Source of the DNA: Pseudomonadota bacterium
GTDB lineage: Bacteria; Pseudomonadota; Gammaproteobacteria; Burkholderiales; SG8-39
NCBI GenBank assembly: GCA_947455195.1
Contig: CANGMI010000001.1
Coordinates: 248,001-312,000 of the forward strand
Direction of reading: 5' to 3'
Length of the DNA: 64,000 bases
Shown: positions 20,819 through 30,738 of the stretch, piece after piece
Numbering within the stretch: the first letter of the stretch is position 1
Layout of the letters: the number at the start of each line of letters is the position of its first letter
Program-made: the position numbers and the translations under genes
The notes under the pieces: model-generated
Database searches by the model: none
Told to the model about the DNA's origin: nothing
The model's input: the letters and a program-made list of their open reading frames with translations, nothing else

Positions 20819-21469
20819 ATGAGTCGGTGCCCGCATCGCTGGATCGCGCCCTGCCTGGCCTGGCTGATGACAGGTGCCGCGCCTGTCATGGCAGCCACCC
20901 AGACCTACGAACCGCTGGCGGCAAGTGTTCAGACAGCGCTCTCTGCCGCGGTGGTCGGCGCGCCCGCCCCGGCACTGCGCTTCGACGATCCGGCCTCGGG
21001 CTACCGCTGGCTGCTCGAGATGTCGTCGCGCCTTGCCCGCTCGGTGAGCGACCTGCAGACCCGTGTCGATCTGCTCAAGATGGTTCACTACGAGGCCACG
21101 CGGGCCGGACTCGACGCCCACCTCGTTCTGGGGATCATCGAGGTCGAAAGTGCGTTCAACCGCTATGCGGTGTCACGTGCCGGGGCACGCGGTCTGATGC
21201 AGGTGATGCCGTTCTGGGTCGATCTCATCGGCACCCCCTCCACCAATCTGTTCCAGATGCGGACCAACCTGCGCTTTGGCTGCACGATTCTGCGCCACTA
21301 CCTCGAGATCGAAGGGGGCAACCTCACACGCGCGCTGGGCCGCTACAACGGCAGCCTGGGGCGCAACGAGTACCCCGACCGGGTGCTCGCCGCCAGTCGA
21401 CGATGGCAACTGGCCGAAAACGACTCGAGCCCGCGTCCCGGCCTCAGCGTGAACCGAGCACAGCCCTGA
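20819..21469 (+). CDS. Lytic transglycosylase with SLT domain
   Basis: Periplasmic peptidoglycan-cleaving enzyme of 216 aa. A signal peptide (MSRCPHRWIAPCLAWLMTG...PVMAA) is followed by a transglycosylase SLT domain. The likely catalytic Glu is in LGIIEVESAFNRYAVSRAGARGLMQVMP, and the C-terminal NYNG-like motif reads GRYNGSLGRNEYPDRV. It follows proS by 20 bases and is probably co-transcribed. Its end overlaps the convergent pyrF by 26 bases. Confidence 0.9.
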   Translation: MSRCPHRWIAPCLAWLMTGAAPVMAATQTYEPLAASVQTALSAAVVGAPAPALRFDDPASGYRWLLEMSSRLARSVSDLQTRVDLLKMVHYEATRAGLDAHLVLGIIEVESAFNRYAVSRAGARGLMQVMPFWVDLIGTPSTNLFQMRTNLRFGCTILRHYLEIEGGNLTRALGRYNGSLGRNEYPDRVLAASRRWQLAENDSSPRPGLSVNRAQP

Positions 21470-22184
21470 TCGTGGTCTGAATGGCCTCGGCCGCTGCCCG
21501 CGGGTCGGCAGCACCCCGGATCGGTCGCCCCACAACGATGTAATCGGCGCCATTGGCGAATGCCTGAGCCACATCGACCGTTCGCTTCTGGTCATCGACC
21601 GGACGATTCTCCACCGGTCTGATACCCGGTGTCACGATGAGCACCCGACGGCCGAGTTCGGCGCGCAGGCGCGGTGCCTCGAGCCCCGAGGCAATGACAC
21701 CATCGCAACCGGCATCCATGGCACGGCGCGCCCGCGAAAGCACGAGTGACTCGACATCACATTCGAAACCCAGATCGTCGAGATCACCTCGATCGAGACT
21801 CGTGAGCACCGTTACGGCCAGAATGCGCACCTCGCCTTTCTCGGCGCCAGCGGCCTCCATGATGGCCTGATTTCCGTGCACCGTCGCAAAGGTGATGCCG
21901 CGTCCGCGAAGGCCACGCACCGCCGAGCGAACCGTCTCGGGAACGTCAAAGAACTTGAGGTCGGCGAACACCTTCTTGCCCCGAGCCACGAGCCAGTCGA
22001 TGAGTTCGAAGTAACCACCGGCCATGCACAGCTCGAGCCCCACCTTGTAGAAGTGCACCGAGTCGCCCAGTTGCTCGACGAGCGCACGCGCCTGGTCGGC
22101 TGATGCCACGTCAAGGGCAACGATCAGTCGTTCGTGGGCAGGCACGTCCGGCAGGTGCGGGGTGGCAGGCATGCGGTCGGTCAT
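21444..22184 (-). CDS. pyrF: Orotidine 5'-phosphate decarboxylase
   Basis: Last enzyme of UMP synthesis. The TIM-barrel motifs are LIVALDV, the catalytic DxKxxD run in VFADLKFFDVPETVRSAV, VTPGIRP and DYIVVGRPIRGAADP. Length of 246 aa is normal for type 1 PyrF. Alternative start: M5 of the open frame. It overlaps the lytic transglycosylase gene tail-to-tail. Confidence 0.95.
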   Translation of the reverse strand: MTDRMPATPHLPDVPAHERLIVALDVASADQARALVEQLGDSVHFYKVGLELCMAGGYFELIDWLVARGKKVFADLKFFDVPETVRSAVRGLRGRGITFATVHGNQAIMEAAGAEKGEVRILAVTVLTSLDRGDLDDLGFECDVESLVLSRARRAMDAGCDGVIASGLEAPRLRAELGRRVLIVTPGIRPVENRPVDDQKRTVDVAQAFANGADYIVVGRPIRGAADPRAAAEAIQTTIRAVLGSR

Positions 22185-22546
22185 GGCAGTCTCGGTCGTT
22201 CGGGCGCGGCGGGGGCGCGATCACACCCGACGGAAGGCCTCTGTCAGGCAAGGGCGTCATTCTACCTTGTCGCGATTTCGTCATCGGCTGACCGAATGCG
22301 AACGTTTCCTGTCCTCGAGGATGCGCGAGCAGACCCGTCGACCCGTACCGCATCGCCCCACCGGGTGCCTCGTGCCCATGTTCATGGCACCCGGCGTGCG
22401 GCATGCGTCACGAATCGGGTGCACAGACCCGGGTACCGTGCCAACCCTGCCCGCCTGCCGATCCTGCATGGCATGCGCCTTGCCCTGTGCCCGGCATCGG
22501 CGCAGCGTTCGCGCGCCGCAGACGGCTCAGCCACGAGGCACTGCAC
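22185..22546. other. Intergenic region between pyrF and the PilZ-like gene
   Basis: This 362-base stretch separates two divergent genes. On the minus strand TAGAAT (complement of 22259-22264) could be the -10 box of a pyrF promoter, without a convincing -35. The rest has several overlapping open frames on both strands that look like GC-rich noise. I see no RNA gene or repeat. Confidence 0.4.
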
Positions 22547-24133
22547 ATGACCCCGACCCGGAACACCCCCGCCACACCGACGCAGCTCGATGCCCCCAGC
22601 CACATCACCGATACCGGATGCCAGCGCGTACTCGATCGCATCGCGAATCTGGACCCGACCGATGCCCGAGGCACCGCGGCACGCCTCATCGACGAACTGG
22701 CGCAGACGCCGCTCAACCGGGTCCGCTTCGCCCTGCGCGAACGTATCCTGGAGGCTGTCGGGCAGCGATGCTTTCAGGTGTTGCCATCGCTCCAGGCCGC
22801 CCTCGACGGGGCCCCGCTGCCGCTCGACGCCGAGCATCGTACCGTCTACCAGCTGGCCGACACACTCCTCGATCGACTCGACCAGAGCTACCGCGAATTG
22901 TTCGACAGCCAGTCGCAGCGCCTCTTTGGCAGAGCCTCGATCGGACGCTCGGTGCTGCCCGTCGTACGATCGATGCAACTCGGCCACGAGCGCCTGGCGC
23001 TGTGCTGGCACACCTGGAGCCGCCCACCTCGCGGGCTCTGGACTCGGCTGCACGCGCTCTATCAGTTGGCCCGACACCGGGGCCTCGCGCGTCGCGCGCC
23101 GTCCCCGACACAGCCCAGCGCCGAGACACTCTACAAGCGCGCGCTGCTGACAGCCTTCGCCGACCCCTACCACTTCATGCCCGGGGAATATGCGCGCGCA
23201 CGTGCACTGATCGATACACACGCCGAGCTTGCGCAACTGGCAACCGACCGGAAGGGGGAACGCCGTGCCGGCCTCTTTGTCGTGCGCAGCGGGCGCGATC
23301 ATGCCGGCTATGCCGCCTCCAAGGTGCACCAGGTCGTCCCGCGCGAGGATGATCTGGTGCTGGACGCAGCCCCGGTGGCCGCGGCCGTGAATTCACGGCA
23401 TCCCGAGGACCCGGCACGCACGGACCGTCTGGGCGAGCGCCTGGCGCTGCGCTGGGGTTCACCCCCCGTGCGACGCATGAGCCGACTGGGCGTCCAGACG
23501 CGAGTCGCCCTGCACGTGGGTCTTGAAGCGTGCTGGCGCCAACTGACCGAGGGTGCAAGGATCGATGCATCTGCGCCTCACTGGCTCATCACCAATGCAG
23601 CCGCCGATGGGTACGCCCTGCTGCATCTGTCGGGGCCGGTGCCCGCGCTGCACCCGGGCGACCTCGTGAGCCTTGCCGCACCGGGGGTATCGGGTTGCCC
23701 GGTATGCGTCGTGCGCTGGCACCGGGCGCACGACCGCGGCCAACTCGAGATCGGCGTGGAAACACTGTCGAACCATGCCCGCGCCGTCCATCTGCACGCC
23801 GCCGCGCAGGGCACCGACCCGGCCTCGGCCGAGAGGAGCACGCAGTCCCTGCGGTCTGCACACGCGGACACCGATACACCCCGAGAACCGGGCGAGGATG
23901 GCATCCGCGCGCTCCTCCTGCCCGACGACCCGCGACACAACCAGCCTGCCTCGATCGTGATGCCGGCAGGCCCCATCGATGCGCGCTTCGAAGCAGCCCT
24001 GATCGAACGTCACTCGCGGCTGGCCATCAGGCCCACGCGGGTGCTCGAGCGCATGACCCACGTACAGCGCGTGCAATTCTCGCCCTGCGATCAGAGCGCC
24101 GAGGGCGATTCGAGCAGGGTGGCCAGCGGCTGA
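22547..24133 (+). CDS. Uncharacterised protein with PilZ-like C-terminal region
   Basis: Cytoplasmic protein of 528 aa, no signal peptide or membrane helix. The first 300 residues are helix-rich with many Arg/Leu (LIDELAQTPLNRVRFALRERILEAVG). A segment near residues 340-425 (LITNAAADGYALLHLSGP ... PGDLVSLAAPG ... CVVRWHRAHDRGQLEIGVE) has the beta-barrel spacing of PilZ-type regions found in betaproteobacterial proteins that may bind cyclic di-GMP, but the classical RxxxR / D/NxSxxG motif is not evident. The start at 22547 is the first ATG that does not carry the low-complexity upstream frame. Its end overlaps the convergent BrkB gene by 43 bases. Function unknown. Confidence 0.6.
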   Translation: MTPTRNTPATPTQLDAPSHITDTGCQRVLDRIANLDPTDARGTAARLIDELAQTPLNRVRFALRERILEAVGQRCFQVLPSLQAALDGAPLPLDAEHRTVYQLADTLLDRLDQSYRELFDSQSQRLFGRASIGRSVLPVVRSMQLGHERLALCWHTWSRPPRGLWTRLHALYQLARHRGLARRAPSPTQPSAETLYKRALLTAFADPYHFMPGEYARARALIDTHAELAQLATDRKGERRAGLFVVRSGRDHAGYAASKVHQVVPREDDLVLDAAPVAAAVNSRHPEDPARTDRLGERLALRWGSPPVRRMSRLGVQTRVALHVGLEACWRQLTEGARIDASAPHWLITNAAADGYALLHLSGPVPALHPGDLVSLAAPGVSGCPVCVVRWHRAHDRGQLEIGVETLSNHARAVHLHAAAQGTDPASAERSTQSLRSAHADTDTPREPGEDGIRALLLPDDPRHNQPASIVMPAGPIDARFEAALIERHSRLAIRPTRVLERMTHVQRVQFSPCDQSAEGDSSRVASG

Positions 24134-25305
24134 TCGAGGCCCTGCCGGATGCGCTCGATGACCGGATCCATGGGGGCGGTGGTTCCGCTGGCAGCGCTCG
24201 CCCCCTCGATGGCCGGGCGAACCACAAGGGCATCGAATACGGCCGACAAACGGGTTCCGGCTTCATCGCAGGCGAGCACCCAACGCTCGCCCGACACGCG
24301 GGCCACGAAACCACTGCTCTCCAGAGCTTCGAGCAGCACTTCGACGTCAATGATGGCAAGCCCGGTACTCCGGGCCAGCGCACCTGCCTCGAGCGCGCGC
24401 CCGGCGCGCCGACTCACCAGCAACTCGCGCAGGATGCCCATCGCCGCAAAGAGTCCGCGCCCGGGCGCGGTACGGGCATGGGCATCGAGACGCCGGTACT
24501 GCGGGGCGAGCGCCACGATTTCAGCCCCCAGCAGCACCGCCGCCCAGCACAGGTAGATCCAGAGCAGGAAGAGGGGAACGGCTGCGAACGCGCCATAGAC
24601 AAGCGTGTAGGCATGCATCGCACCGACGTAGGACGCGAACACACGGTTCATCACCTGGAACACGACGGCCGCACAGACGCCCCCCACGAGCGCATGGCGC
24701 AGGAGCACGCGACGTCCCGGCACCGCGCCGTAAAGAAAGGTGAAGGCGGCCGCGAGAAACGCGAAGGGCCAGAGCGAGAGCACCTTGGGCGCCAGCCACA
24801 AACTGCGCGATGCGACATCGAGCGAATGATCGACGATGGTGGTGGTCATCATCAGGCTGGCCCCGACCAGCACGGGCCCGAGAGTCATCACCGACCAGTA
24901 GAGCATCAGCCGAGTCAGGAACGGACGCGACTGACGCACCCGCCAGATCACGTTGAAGGCCTGCTCGATGGTGGCCATCATCATGAACGAGGTCACCGCC
25001 AGCACGGCCAGACCGATCGCGGTGAGGCGGGCCGCGTTCTGGGTGAACTGGTCGATATGACCCAGAACGGCCCGCGAGATGCTCTCGGGCAGCACGTTGT
25101 CGTAGAGAAACTGCCGGATGGTTCCGGTGAGTTCACCAAAGGCCGGAAAGGCGGAGAAGATCGACAGGCCGACAGCAAGCAGCGGGACTACCGAGAGCAG
25201 CGTGGTGTAGGCGAGACTGCCCGAGAGGCGCCAGCCGCCATCCTCGGAGATGCGTCGCATGAGCGCAATGAGGAAACGCCGCAGGTGTACGAGTTCGTGC
25301 ATCAC
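24091..25305 (-). CDS. YihY/BrkB (UPF0761) family inner-membrane protein
   Basis: Polytopic membrane protein of 404 aa. The family core WRLSGSLAYTTLLSVVPLLAVGLSIFSAF is at the N-terminus, and about six membrane helices run to residue 270. A soluble C-terminal part of some 130 residues follows (LARSTGLAIIDVEVLLEALESSGFVARV), resembling a winged-helix segment. Annotated members were once called ribonuclease BN, which is incorrect; the true role is unknown. The start is only 21 bases from the divergent DUF2069 gene; an internal ATG at 25263 is an alternative. Confidence 0.85.
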   Translation of the reverse strand: MMHELVHLRRFLIALMRRISEDGGWRLSGSLAYTTLLSVVPLLAVGLSIFSAFPAFGELTGTIRQFLYDNVLPESISRAVLGHIDQFTQNAARLTAIGLAVLAVTSFMMMATIEQAFNVIWRVRQSRPFLTRLMLYWSVMTLGPVLVGASLMMTTTIVDHSLDVASRSLWLAPKVLSLWPFAFLAAAFTFLYGAVPGRRVLLRHALVGGVCAAVVFQVMNRVFASYVGAMHAYTLVYGAFAAVPLFLLWIYLCWAAVLLGAEIVALAPQYRRLDAHARTAPGRGLFAAMGILRELLVSRRAGRALEAGALARSTGLAIIDVEVLLEALESSGFVARVSGERWVLACDEAGTRLSAVFDALVVRPAIEGASAASGTTAPMDPVIERIRQGLDQPLATLLESPSAL

Positions 25306-25326
25306 CCTATGGTAACCTCGGCTTCG

Positions 25327-25671
25327 ATGAAAACCGTTGCACTGCGACTCACGATTGTTCTCCTGCTTGCGCTCATCGCGCTGTGTCTTGCATGGGAACT
25401 GCGCCTCGCGCCGCTGCGTCCGGGGGGTTCATGGGCCGTGCTGAAAGCCCTGCCCCTCCTTGTCCCGTTGCCTGGCCTGTTGCGCGGCAAGCGCTACACC
25501 GCGCAGTGGGCCCTGATGTACGTGCTGCCCTGGTTCTGTGAAGGCGTCGTTCGCGCATGGAGCGATACGGGCCTGGCGCAACTGCTGGCCGCCCTCGAAG
25601 CCGGCCTCGTGGTGGGCTTTCAGATCTGCGCCATCGCCTTCGTGCGGGCCGGCCGCCAGACTGCCGCATGA
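25327..25671 (+). CDS. DUF2069 family small membrane protein
   Basis: Inner-membrane protein of 114 aa with about four hydrophobic helices (TIVLLLALIALCLAWEL, LKALPLLVPLPGLLRG, WALMYVLPWFCEGVV, GLVVGFQICAIAFV). The pattern LPLLVPLPGLLRGKRYTAQWA is characteristic of DUF2069. Role unknown. The frame is open for 1.8 kb upstream but only as an antisense shadow; the ATG at 25327 fits the family length. Confidence 0.82.
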   Translation: MKTVALRLTIVLLLALIALCLAWELRLAPLRPGGSWAVLKALPLLVPLPGLLRGKRYTAQWALMYVLPWFCEGVVRAWSDTGLAQLLAALEAGLVVGFQICAIAFVRAGRQTAA

Positions 25672-25806
25672 ACCCCGAGTCGGACAACCCGCCTGGGTCG
25701 GCCGGGTCCGCCGGGTCGGCACAGGCAGCCGACCGGGCTGACTGCGCCGACCCGGCCGCGTCGCTGGCGCACCCGCATTGAGGATCGGGCGGGTCGCTTC
25801 AGCGGC

Positions 25807-27351
25807 CTAGACTTCCCCGGTCTGCGGGTTGAACCGCTCGGTGACCGCATGCAGCTTGTTCAGTGCGCTGAGGTAGGCATGCGCCGATGCAACGATGATG
25901 TCGGTATCGGCACCAACGCCGTTCACGATGCGCCCGGCGCGCGACAGTCGCACGGTAACCTCGCCCTGCGATTCGGTACCGCTGGTGACGGCGTTGACCG
26001 AGTAGAGAACGAGTTCAGCCTGACTGGCCGCCACCGACTCGATGGCCTTGAAGGTGGCGTCAACCGGACCTGAGCCCTCGGCGCGCACACGGTGCTCCTC
26101 GCCGTCGCACATCAGCACGAGTTCGGCCATGGGCTTTTCACCGGTCTCGCTGTGCTGGCGCATCGAGACCAGCCGGAAATGATCGGCCTCGGCATGTGTG
26201 CCCGCATCGGCAAACAGCGCATGGATGTCTTCATCGAAGATATCGGCCTTCTTGTCGGCAAGTTCCTTGAACCGCTTGAAAGCCTCGTTGAGTTCGGACT
26301 CGGATTCGAGCGCAATGCCCAGTTCGCCCAGACGCTGGCGGAAGGCATTGCGCCCCGAGAGCTTGCCCAGAACGATCTTGTTGGCACTCCAGCCAACGTC
26401 CTCGGCCCGCATGATTTCGTAGGTTTCGCGGCTCTTGAGCACACCATCCTGGTGAATGCCCGAGGCATGCGCAAACGCGTTGGCGCCCACAACGGCCTTG
26501 TTGGGCTGCACCACGAAGCCGGTGATGCTCGACACGAGTTTCGAGGCAGGCACGATCTGCGTCGCGTCGATGCCGGTGGTCAGGCCGAAGAAATCGCGTC
26601 GTGTCCGAACCGCCATCACGATCTCCTCGAGCGCGGTGTTGCCAGCGCGCTCGCCGAGACCATTGATCGTGCACTCGATCTGCCGCGCCCCGGCCATCAC
26701 GGCGGCCAGCGAATTGGCCACCGCAAGCCCCAGGTCGTTGTGGCAGTGCACCGACCACACCGCCTTGTCGGCATTGGGAATGCGCTCGCGCAAGGTCTTG
26801 ATGAGTGTCGCAATCTGGGCCGGTACGGCATAGCCGACGGTATCGGGGACGTTGATCGTGCGGGCTCCCGCATCGATGACGCCCTCGATCACGCGGCAGA
26901 GAAAATCGATGTCAGAGCGGCTGGCATCCTCGGGCGAGAACTCGATGTCGTCGGTGTGATTGCGTGCAAAACGTACCGCGTTGCAGGCCTGGACCAGCAC
27001 CTCGTCCGGACTCATGCGCAGCTTTTTCTCCATGTGCAGTGCGCTGGTGGCGAGAAAGGTATGAATGCGCCAGGAACGCGCCTCGCGCAGCGCCTCGACG
27101 GCGCGACTGATGTCACGATCGTTCGCGCGCGACAGGCCGCAGACGGTGCTCTCGCGAACAGCGCGCGCCACATCGCGCACGGCCTCGAAATCGCCGATGG
27201 ACGACGCCGGAAAGCCGGCTTCGATGACATCCACCCGCATGCGCTCGAGCTGGCGGGCGATGCGAACCTTTTCTTCACGGGTCATCGATGCGCCGGGGCT
27301 TTGCTCGCCGTCGCGCAAGGTGGTGTCGAATATGACGAGTCGGTCACTCAT
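25807..27351 (-). CDS. leuA: 2-isopropylmalate synthase
   Basis: Condenses acetyl-CoA with 2-oxoisovalerate in the first step of leucine synthesis. The start ([23 protein letters not shown]) contains the HMGL-type RDGEQ motif. [19 protein letters not shown] carries metal-binding histidines, and [16 protein letters not shown] is a standard signature. The C-terminal regulatory LeuA dimer domain, which binds leucine for feedback inhibition, covers about residues 375-505. Length is 514 aa. GGAG lies 8 bases upstream of the ATG. The gene has its own candidate promoter with a small leader ORF. Confidence 0.96.
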   Translation of the reverse strand: MSDRLVIFDTTLRDGEQSPGASMTREEKVRIARQLERMRVDVIEAGFPASSIGDFEAVRDVARAVRESTVCGLSRANDRDISRAVEALREARSWRIHTFLATSALHMEKKLRMSPDEVLVQACNAVRFARNHTDDIEFSPEDASRSDIDFLCRVIEGVIDAGARTINVPDTVGYAVPAQIATLIKTLRERIPNADKAVWSVHCHNDLGLAVANSLAAVMAGARQIECTINGLGERAGNTALEEIVMAVRTRRDFFGLTTGIDATQIVPASKLVSSITGFVVQPNKAVVGANAFAHASGIHQDGVLKSRETYEIMRAEDVGWSANKIVLGKLSGRNAFRQRLGELGIALESESELNEAFKRFKELADKKADIFDEDIHALFADAGTHAEADHFRLVSMRQHSETGEKPMAELVLMCDGEEHRVRAEGSGPVDATFKAIESVAASQAELVLYSVNAVTSGTESQGEVTVRLSRAGRIVNGVGADTDIIVASAHAYLSALNKLHAVTERFNPQTGEV

Positions 27352-27432
27352 GGTGTGCTCCTGCGTGCGGCCGTGCCGCTGGGATTGCCGCGCCTGGTCG
27401 GTGCGGACCGGGGTACTGCGGGGGGAGTGGAT

Positions 27433-27570
27433 TCAGTGTGTGCGCGCCACGCGCAGCAGCGGGCGAGGCAGACCACGACCGGCAGGGGCAGCCGCATCTA
27501 CCACCGTCAGGCCTGCGAGACAGGCTGCGGCGGGGTCGGCGAACGTCACGACACGATGCAGGGTACCCAT
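27433..27570 (-). CDS. Candidate leuA leader ORF (45 aa, leaderless)
   Basis: A 45-codon frame beginning MGTLHRVVTFADPAAACL starts exactly at the transcription start predicted from the promoter at 27577-27606. It would therefore be translated as a leaderless message. Near its end it has three leucine codons (CTG) in GLPRPLLRV, so it could sense leucine supply before leuA. I do not recognise a homologue. It may also be chance coding in GC-rich DNA. Confidence 0.3.
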   Translation of the reverse strand: MGTLHRVVTFADPAAACLAGLTVVDAAAPAGRGLPRPLLRVARTH

Positions 27571-27576
27571 GCCGTG

Positions 27577-27606
27577 ACTATAGCCGAGGGGGCACCAGCG
27601 ACGCAA
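27577..27606 (-). promoter_or_regulatory. Sigma-70 promoter candidate for leuA
   Basis: On the minus strand TTGCGT (-35) and TATAGT (-10) are separated by 18 bases. The predicted +1 falls at 27570, giving a leader of about 220 nt before leuA. Confidence 0.5.
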
Positions 27607-27701
27607 CCGATGCCATCGAGCGGCCCTTGCGACGCGATCGACAGCACACAATCGCATGCGGGGAGGGGCCACAACAGACCCGACCCTGCCCTGTCACCTT
27701 G

Positions 27702-28460
27702 CTAGAACGGACTGCGTCCCGGGCGGTGACCGGCCAACCAGAGCACGTACCCGGAGATCGAGTAGGCGAGGAAGAGCAGGAAGAGCACCACGGGTGGGCT
27801 GATCGAGACCAGCAGCAACCCGGTGACCACGACCAGCATCGACCAGAACGGCACACTGCGACGCAGATTCAGTTCCTTGCCGCTGTAGAAGGGCAGATTG
27901 GTGACCATCGTGATGCCTGCAAAGAGCGTGAGCGCGAAACCGGCCCACCGCAACCACGCAGCACGATCGATGCCGAAGTCGTTCACGATCCAGACGAAAC
28001 CCACCACCACCGCAGCCGCGGCCGGGCTGGGCATGCCCTGGAACCAGCGCTTGTCCACAACCTCGATGTTGGTGTTGAAGCGCGCCAGCCGCAGCGCAGC
28101 GCCCGCACAATAGGCGAACGCACCAATCCAGCCCCAGCGCCCGAGGGGACGCAGGGCCCATTCGTACATGATGAGTGCCGGCGCAGCGCCAAACGACACC
28201 ATGTCCGCCAGGCTGTCGAACTGCGCGCCGAACTCGCTCTGGGTATGGGTCATGCGTGCCACACGCCCATCGAGGCTGTCGAGCACCATGGCGATGAAGA
28301 CCGCCACGGCCGCCCGATCCCACTCCTCGTTCATGGCCTGCACGATCGCGAAGAACCCGGCGAAAAGAGCACCGGTCGTGAAGAGGTTGGGCAGCAGATA
28401 GATGCCGCGACGACGTATCACGCCACGCATCGGCCGCTTGACGGTCGGACTGTCAGCCAT
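27702..28460 (-). CDS. pssA: CDP-diacylglycerol-serine O-phosphatidyltransferase
   Basis: Membrane enzyme making phosphatidylserine. The CDP-alcohol phosphotransferase motif appears as [32 protein letters not shown] (D-G-x2-AR-x8-G-x3-D-x3-D). About six to eight hydrophobic helices follow. Length of 252 aa fits the Gram-positive-like PssA type common in Burkholderiales. Its start overlaps the psd stop by 8 bases, linking the two steps of phosphatidylethanolamine synthesis. Confidence 0.93.
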   Translation of the reverse strand: MADSPTVKRPMRGVIRRRGIYLLPNLFTTGALFAGFFAIVQAMNEEWDRAAVAVFIAMVLDSLDGRVARMTHTQSEFGAQFDSLADMVSFGAAPALIMYEWALRPLGRWGWIGAFAYCAGAALRLARFNTNIEVVDKRWFQGMPSPAAAAVVVGFVWIVNDFGIDRAAWLRWAGFALTLFAGITMVTNLPFYSGKELNLRRSVPFWSMLVVVTGLLLVSISPPVVLFLLFLAYSISGYVLWLAGHRPGRSPF

Positions 28461-29108
28461 GATCGGGCAGTCGCGCCAGCACTGTCGAGGACGCGCTCAC
28501 CCGATCACCGAGGGCCACGCTCACCGTACTGGCCGGATCGAGGTAGACATCCACCCGCGAACCGAAACGGATGAATCCGTACCGGTCGCCGCGTTCGAGC
28601 GTGTCACCCGGCTTCACATGACAGAGGATGCGACGCGCGATGAGGCCGGCCACCTGCACGCTGGTGACATCGTCACCGGCCGCAGTGCGCAGCCACACCG
28701 CATTGCGCTCGTTCTCGACCGAAGCCTTGTCAAGCGCTGCATTCAGGAACGATCCGGCGTGATACCAGATCTTCTGCACCGTACCGTCCACCGGACTGCG
28801 GTTGGAATGCACGTTGAAGACGTTCATGAAGATGCTGACCCGAAGTGCAGGACGATCGAGCCACGGATCATGGGCCGCACCGACCGACACGATGCGCCCG
28901 TCGGCCGGGCACACCACAGTCCGGGTGTCGCCCGCCACCATCCGACCCGGATCGCGGAAGAACTGAACCACGAAGGCCAGGGCGATCCATAGCAGGAAGG
29001 AGCCCGCCAGCCCCCAGAGCGCTGTTGCAAGCACCGCTGCCACGAGGGTGCCGGCCACGAATGGCCAGCCCTCGCGGGCGATGATCGGGTGTGGATAGGC
29101 TCGGGCCA

Positions 29109-29109
<1 letters not shown>
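28453..29109 (-). CDS. psd: Phosphatidylserine decarboxylase proenzyme
   Basis: Pyruvoyl-dependent enzyme producing phosphatidylethanolamine. This is the short form (218 aa) with an N-terminal membrane anchor ([20 protein letters not shown]). The segments [24 protein letters not shown] and the processing site [10 protein letters not shown] near the C-terminus are visible; cleavage before that Ser would create the pyruvoyl group. I set the start at 29109, where ATG overlaps the ilvC stop as TGATG; an open frame continues to 29151. Confidence 0.93.
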
Positions 29110-30221
<1,112 letters not shown>

Positions 30222-30713
30222 CTAGACGCGAAGCACCCGCTCGCCGCGCGCAATGCCGCACACGCCGGTACGAACGGTCTCGAGGATGAGGCTGGCGTCG
30301 ATCGCCTCGATGAATGCGTCGAGCTTGGCCCCATCACCGGTGAGTTCGATCACGTAGATGGCATCGGTGACATCGACGATGCGGCCGCGGAAGATGTCGG
30401 CCATGCGCTTCATTTCATCACGCGCCGCGCCGGTGGCCTTCACCTTGATGAGCATCAATTCGCGCGCGAGGTGGCCCGCCTCGCACAGATCGACCACCTT
30501 CACCACTTCGATGAGTTTGTTCAGCTGCTTGGTGATCTGCTCGATCACGTCGGCAGAACCGCTGGTGACGATGGTCATGCGCGACACGAGCGGATCTTCG
30601 GTCGGCGCCACGGTGAGCGATTCGATGTTGTAGGCGCGTGCCGAAAACAATCCGGCCACGCGAGACAGTGCGCCCGCTTCGTTCTCGAGCAATATGGAGA
30701 TGATGTGCTGCAT
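30222..30713 (-). CDS. ilvH: Acetolactate synthase small (regulatory) subunit
   Basis: Regulatory subunit that activates the catalytic subunit and mediates valine inhibition. An N-terminal ACT domain (HIISILLENEAGALSRVAGLFSARAYNIESL) is followed by the C-terminal domain. Length of 163 aa is typical of IlvH/IlvN. The start at 30713 fits the family; the open frame extends 14 codons upstream into the intergenic space. It lies 25 bases after ilvB. Confidence 0.94.
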   Translation of the reverse strand: MQHIISILLENEAGALSRVAGLFSARAYNIESLTVAPTEDPLVSRMTIVTSGSADVIEQITKQLNKLIEVVKVVDLCEAGHLARELMLIKVKATGAARDEMKRMADIFRGRIVDVTDAIYVIELTGDGAKLDAFIEAIDASLILETVRTGVCGIARGERVLRV

Positions 30714-30738
30714 GAGAGTGTCTGTGCCCGCCGCTAGT

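Larger units (their letters stand above)
27352..27701. other. pssA-leuA intergenic region, leuA leader
   Basis: The 350 bases between pssA and leuA (both minus) hold a candidate promoter, a small leaderless ORF and short hairpins such as GCCTG-TCTCG-CAGGC and GGTC-CGCACC-GACC. Only 81 bases separate the small ORF's stop from the leuA start. I found no recognisable riboswitch. Confidence 0.4.

Noticed and set aside
23530-25326. Long upstream extension of the DUF2069 frame
   Set aside because: It runs antisense through the BrkB gene and out of frame through the end of the PilZ-like gene; the family length fits the ATG at 25327.
25711-25740. Inverted repeat GGTCGGC / GCCGACC between DUF2069 and leuA
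   Set aside because: Only 7 bp in a very GC-rich, repetitive stretch and without T-tracts; not strong enough to call a terminator.
26092-27705. 537-codon open frame on the plus strand
   Set aside because: Antisense shadow of leuA running into its leader; leuA is unambiguous.
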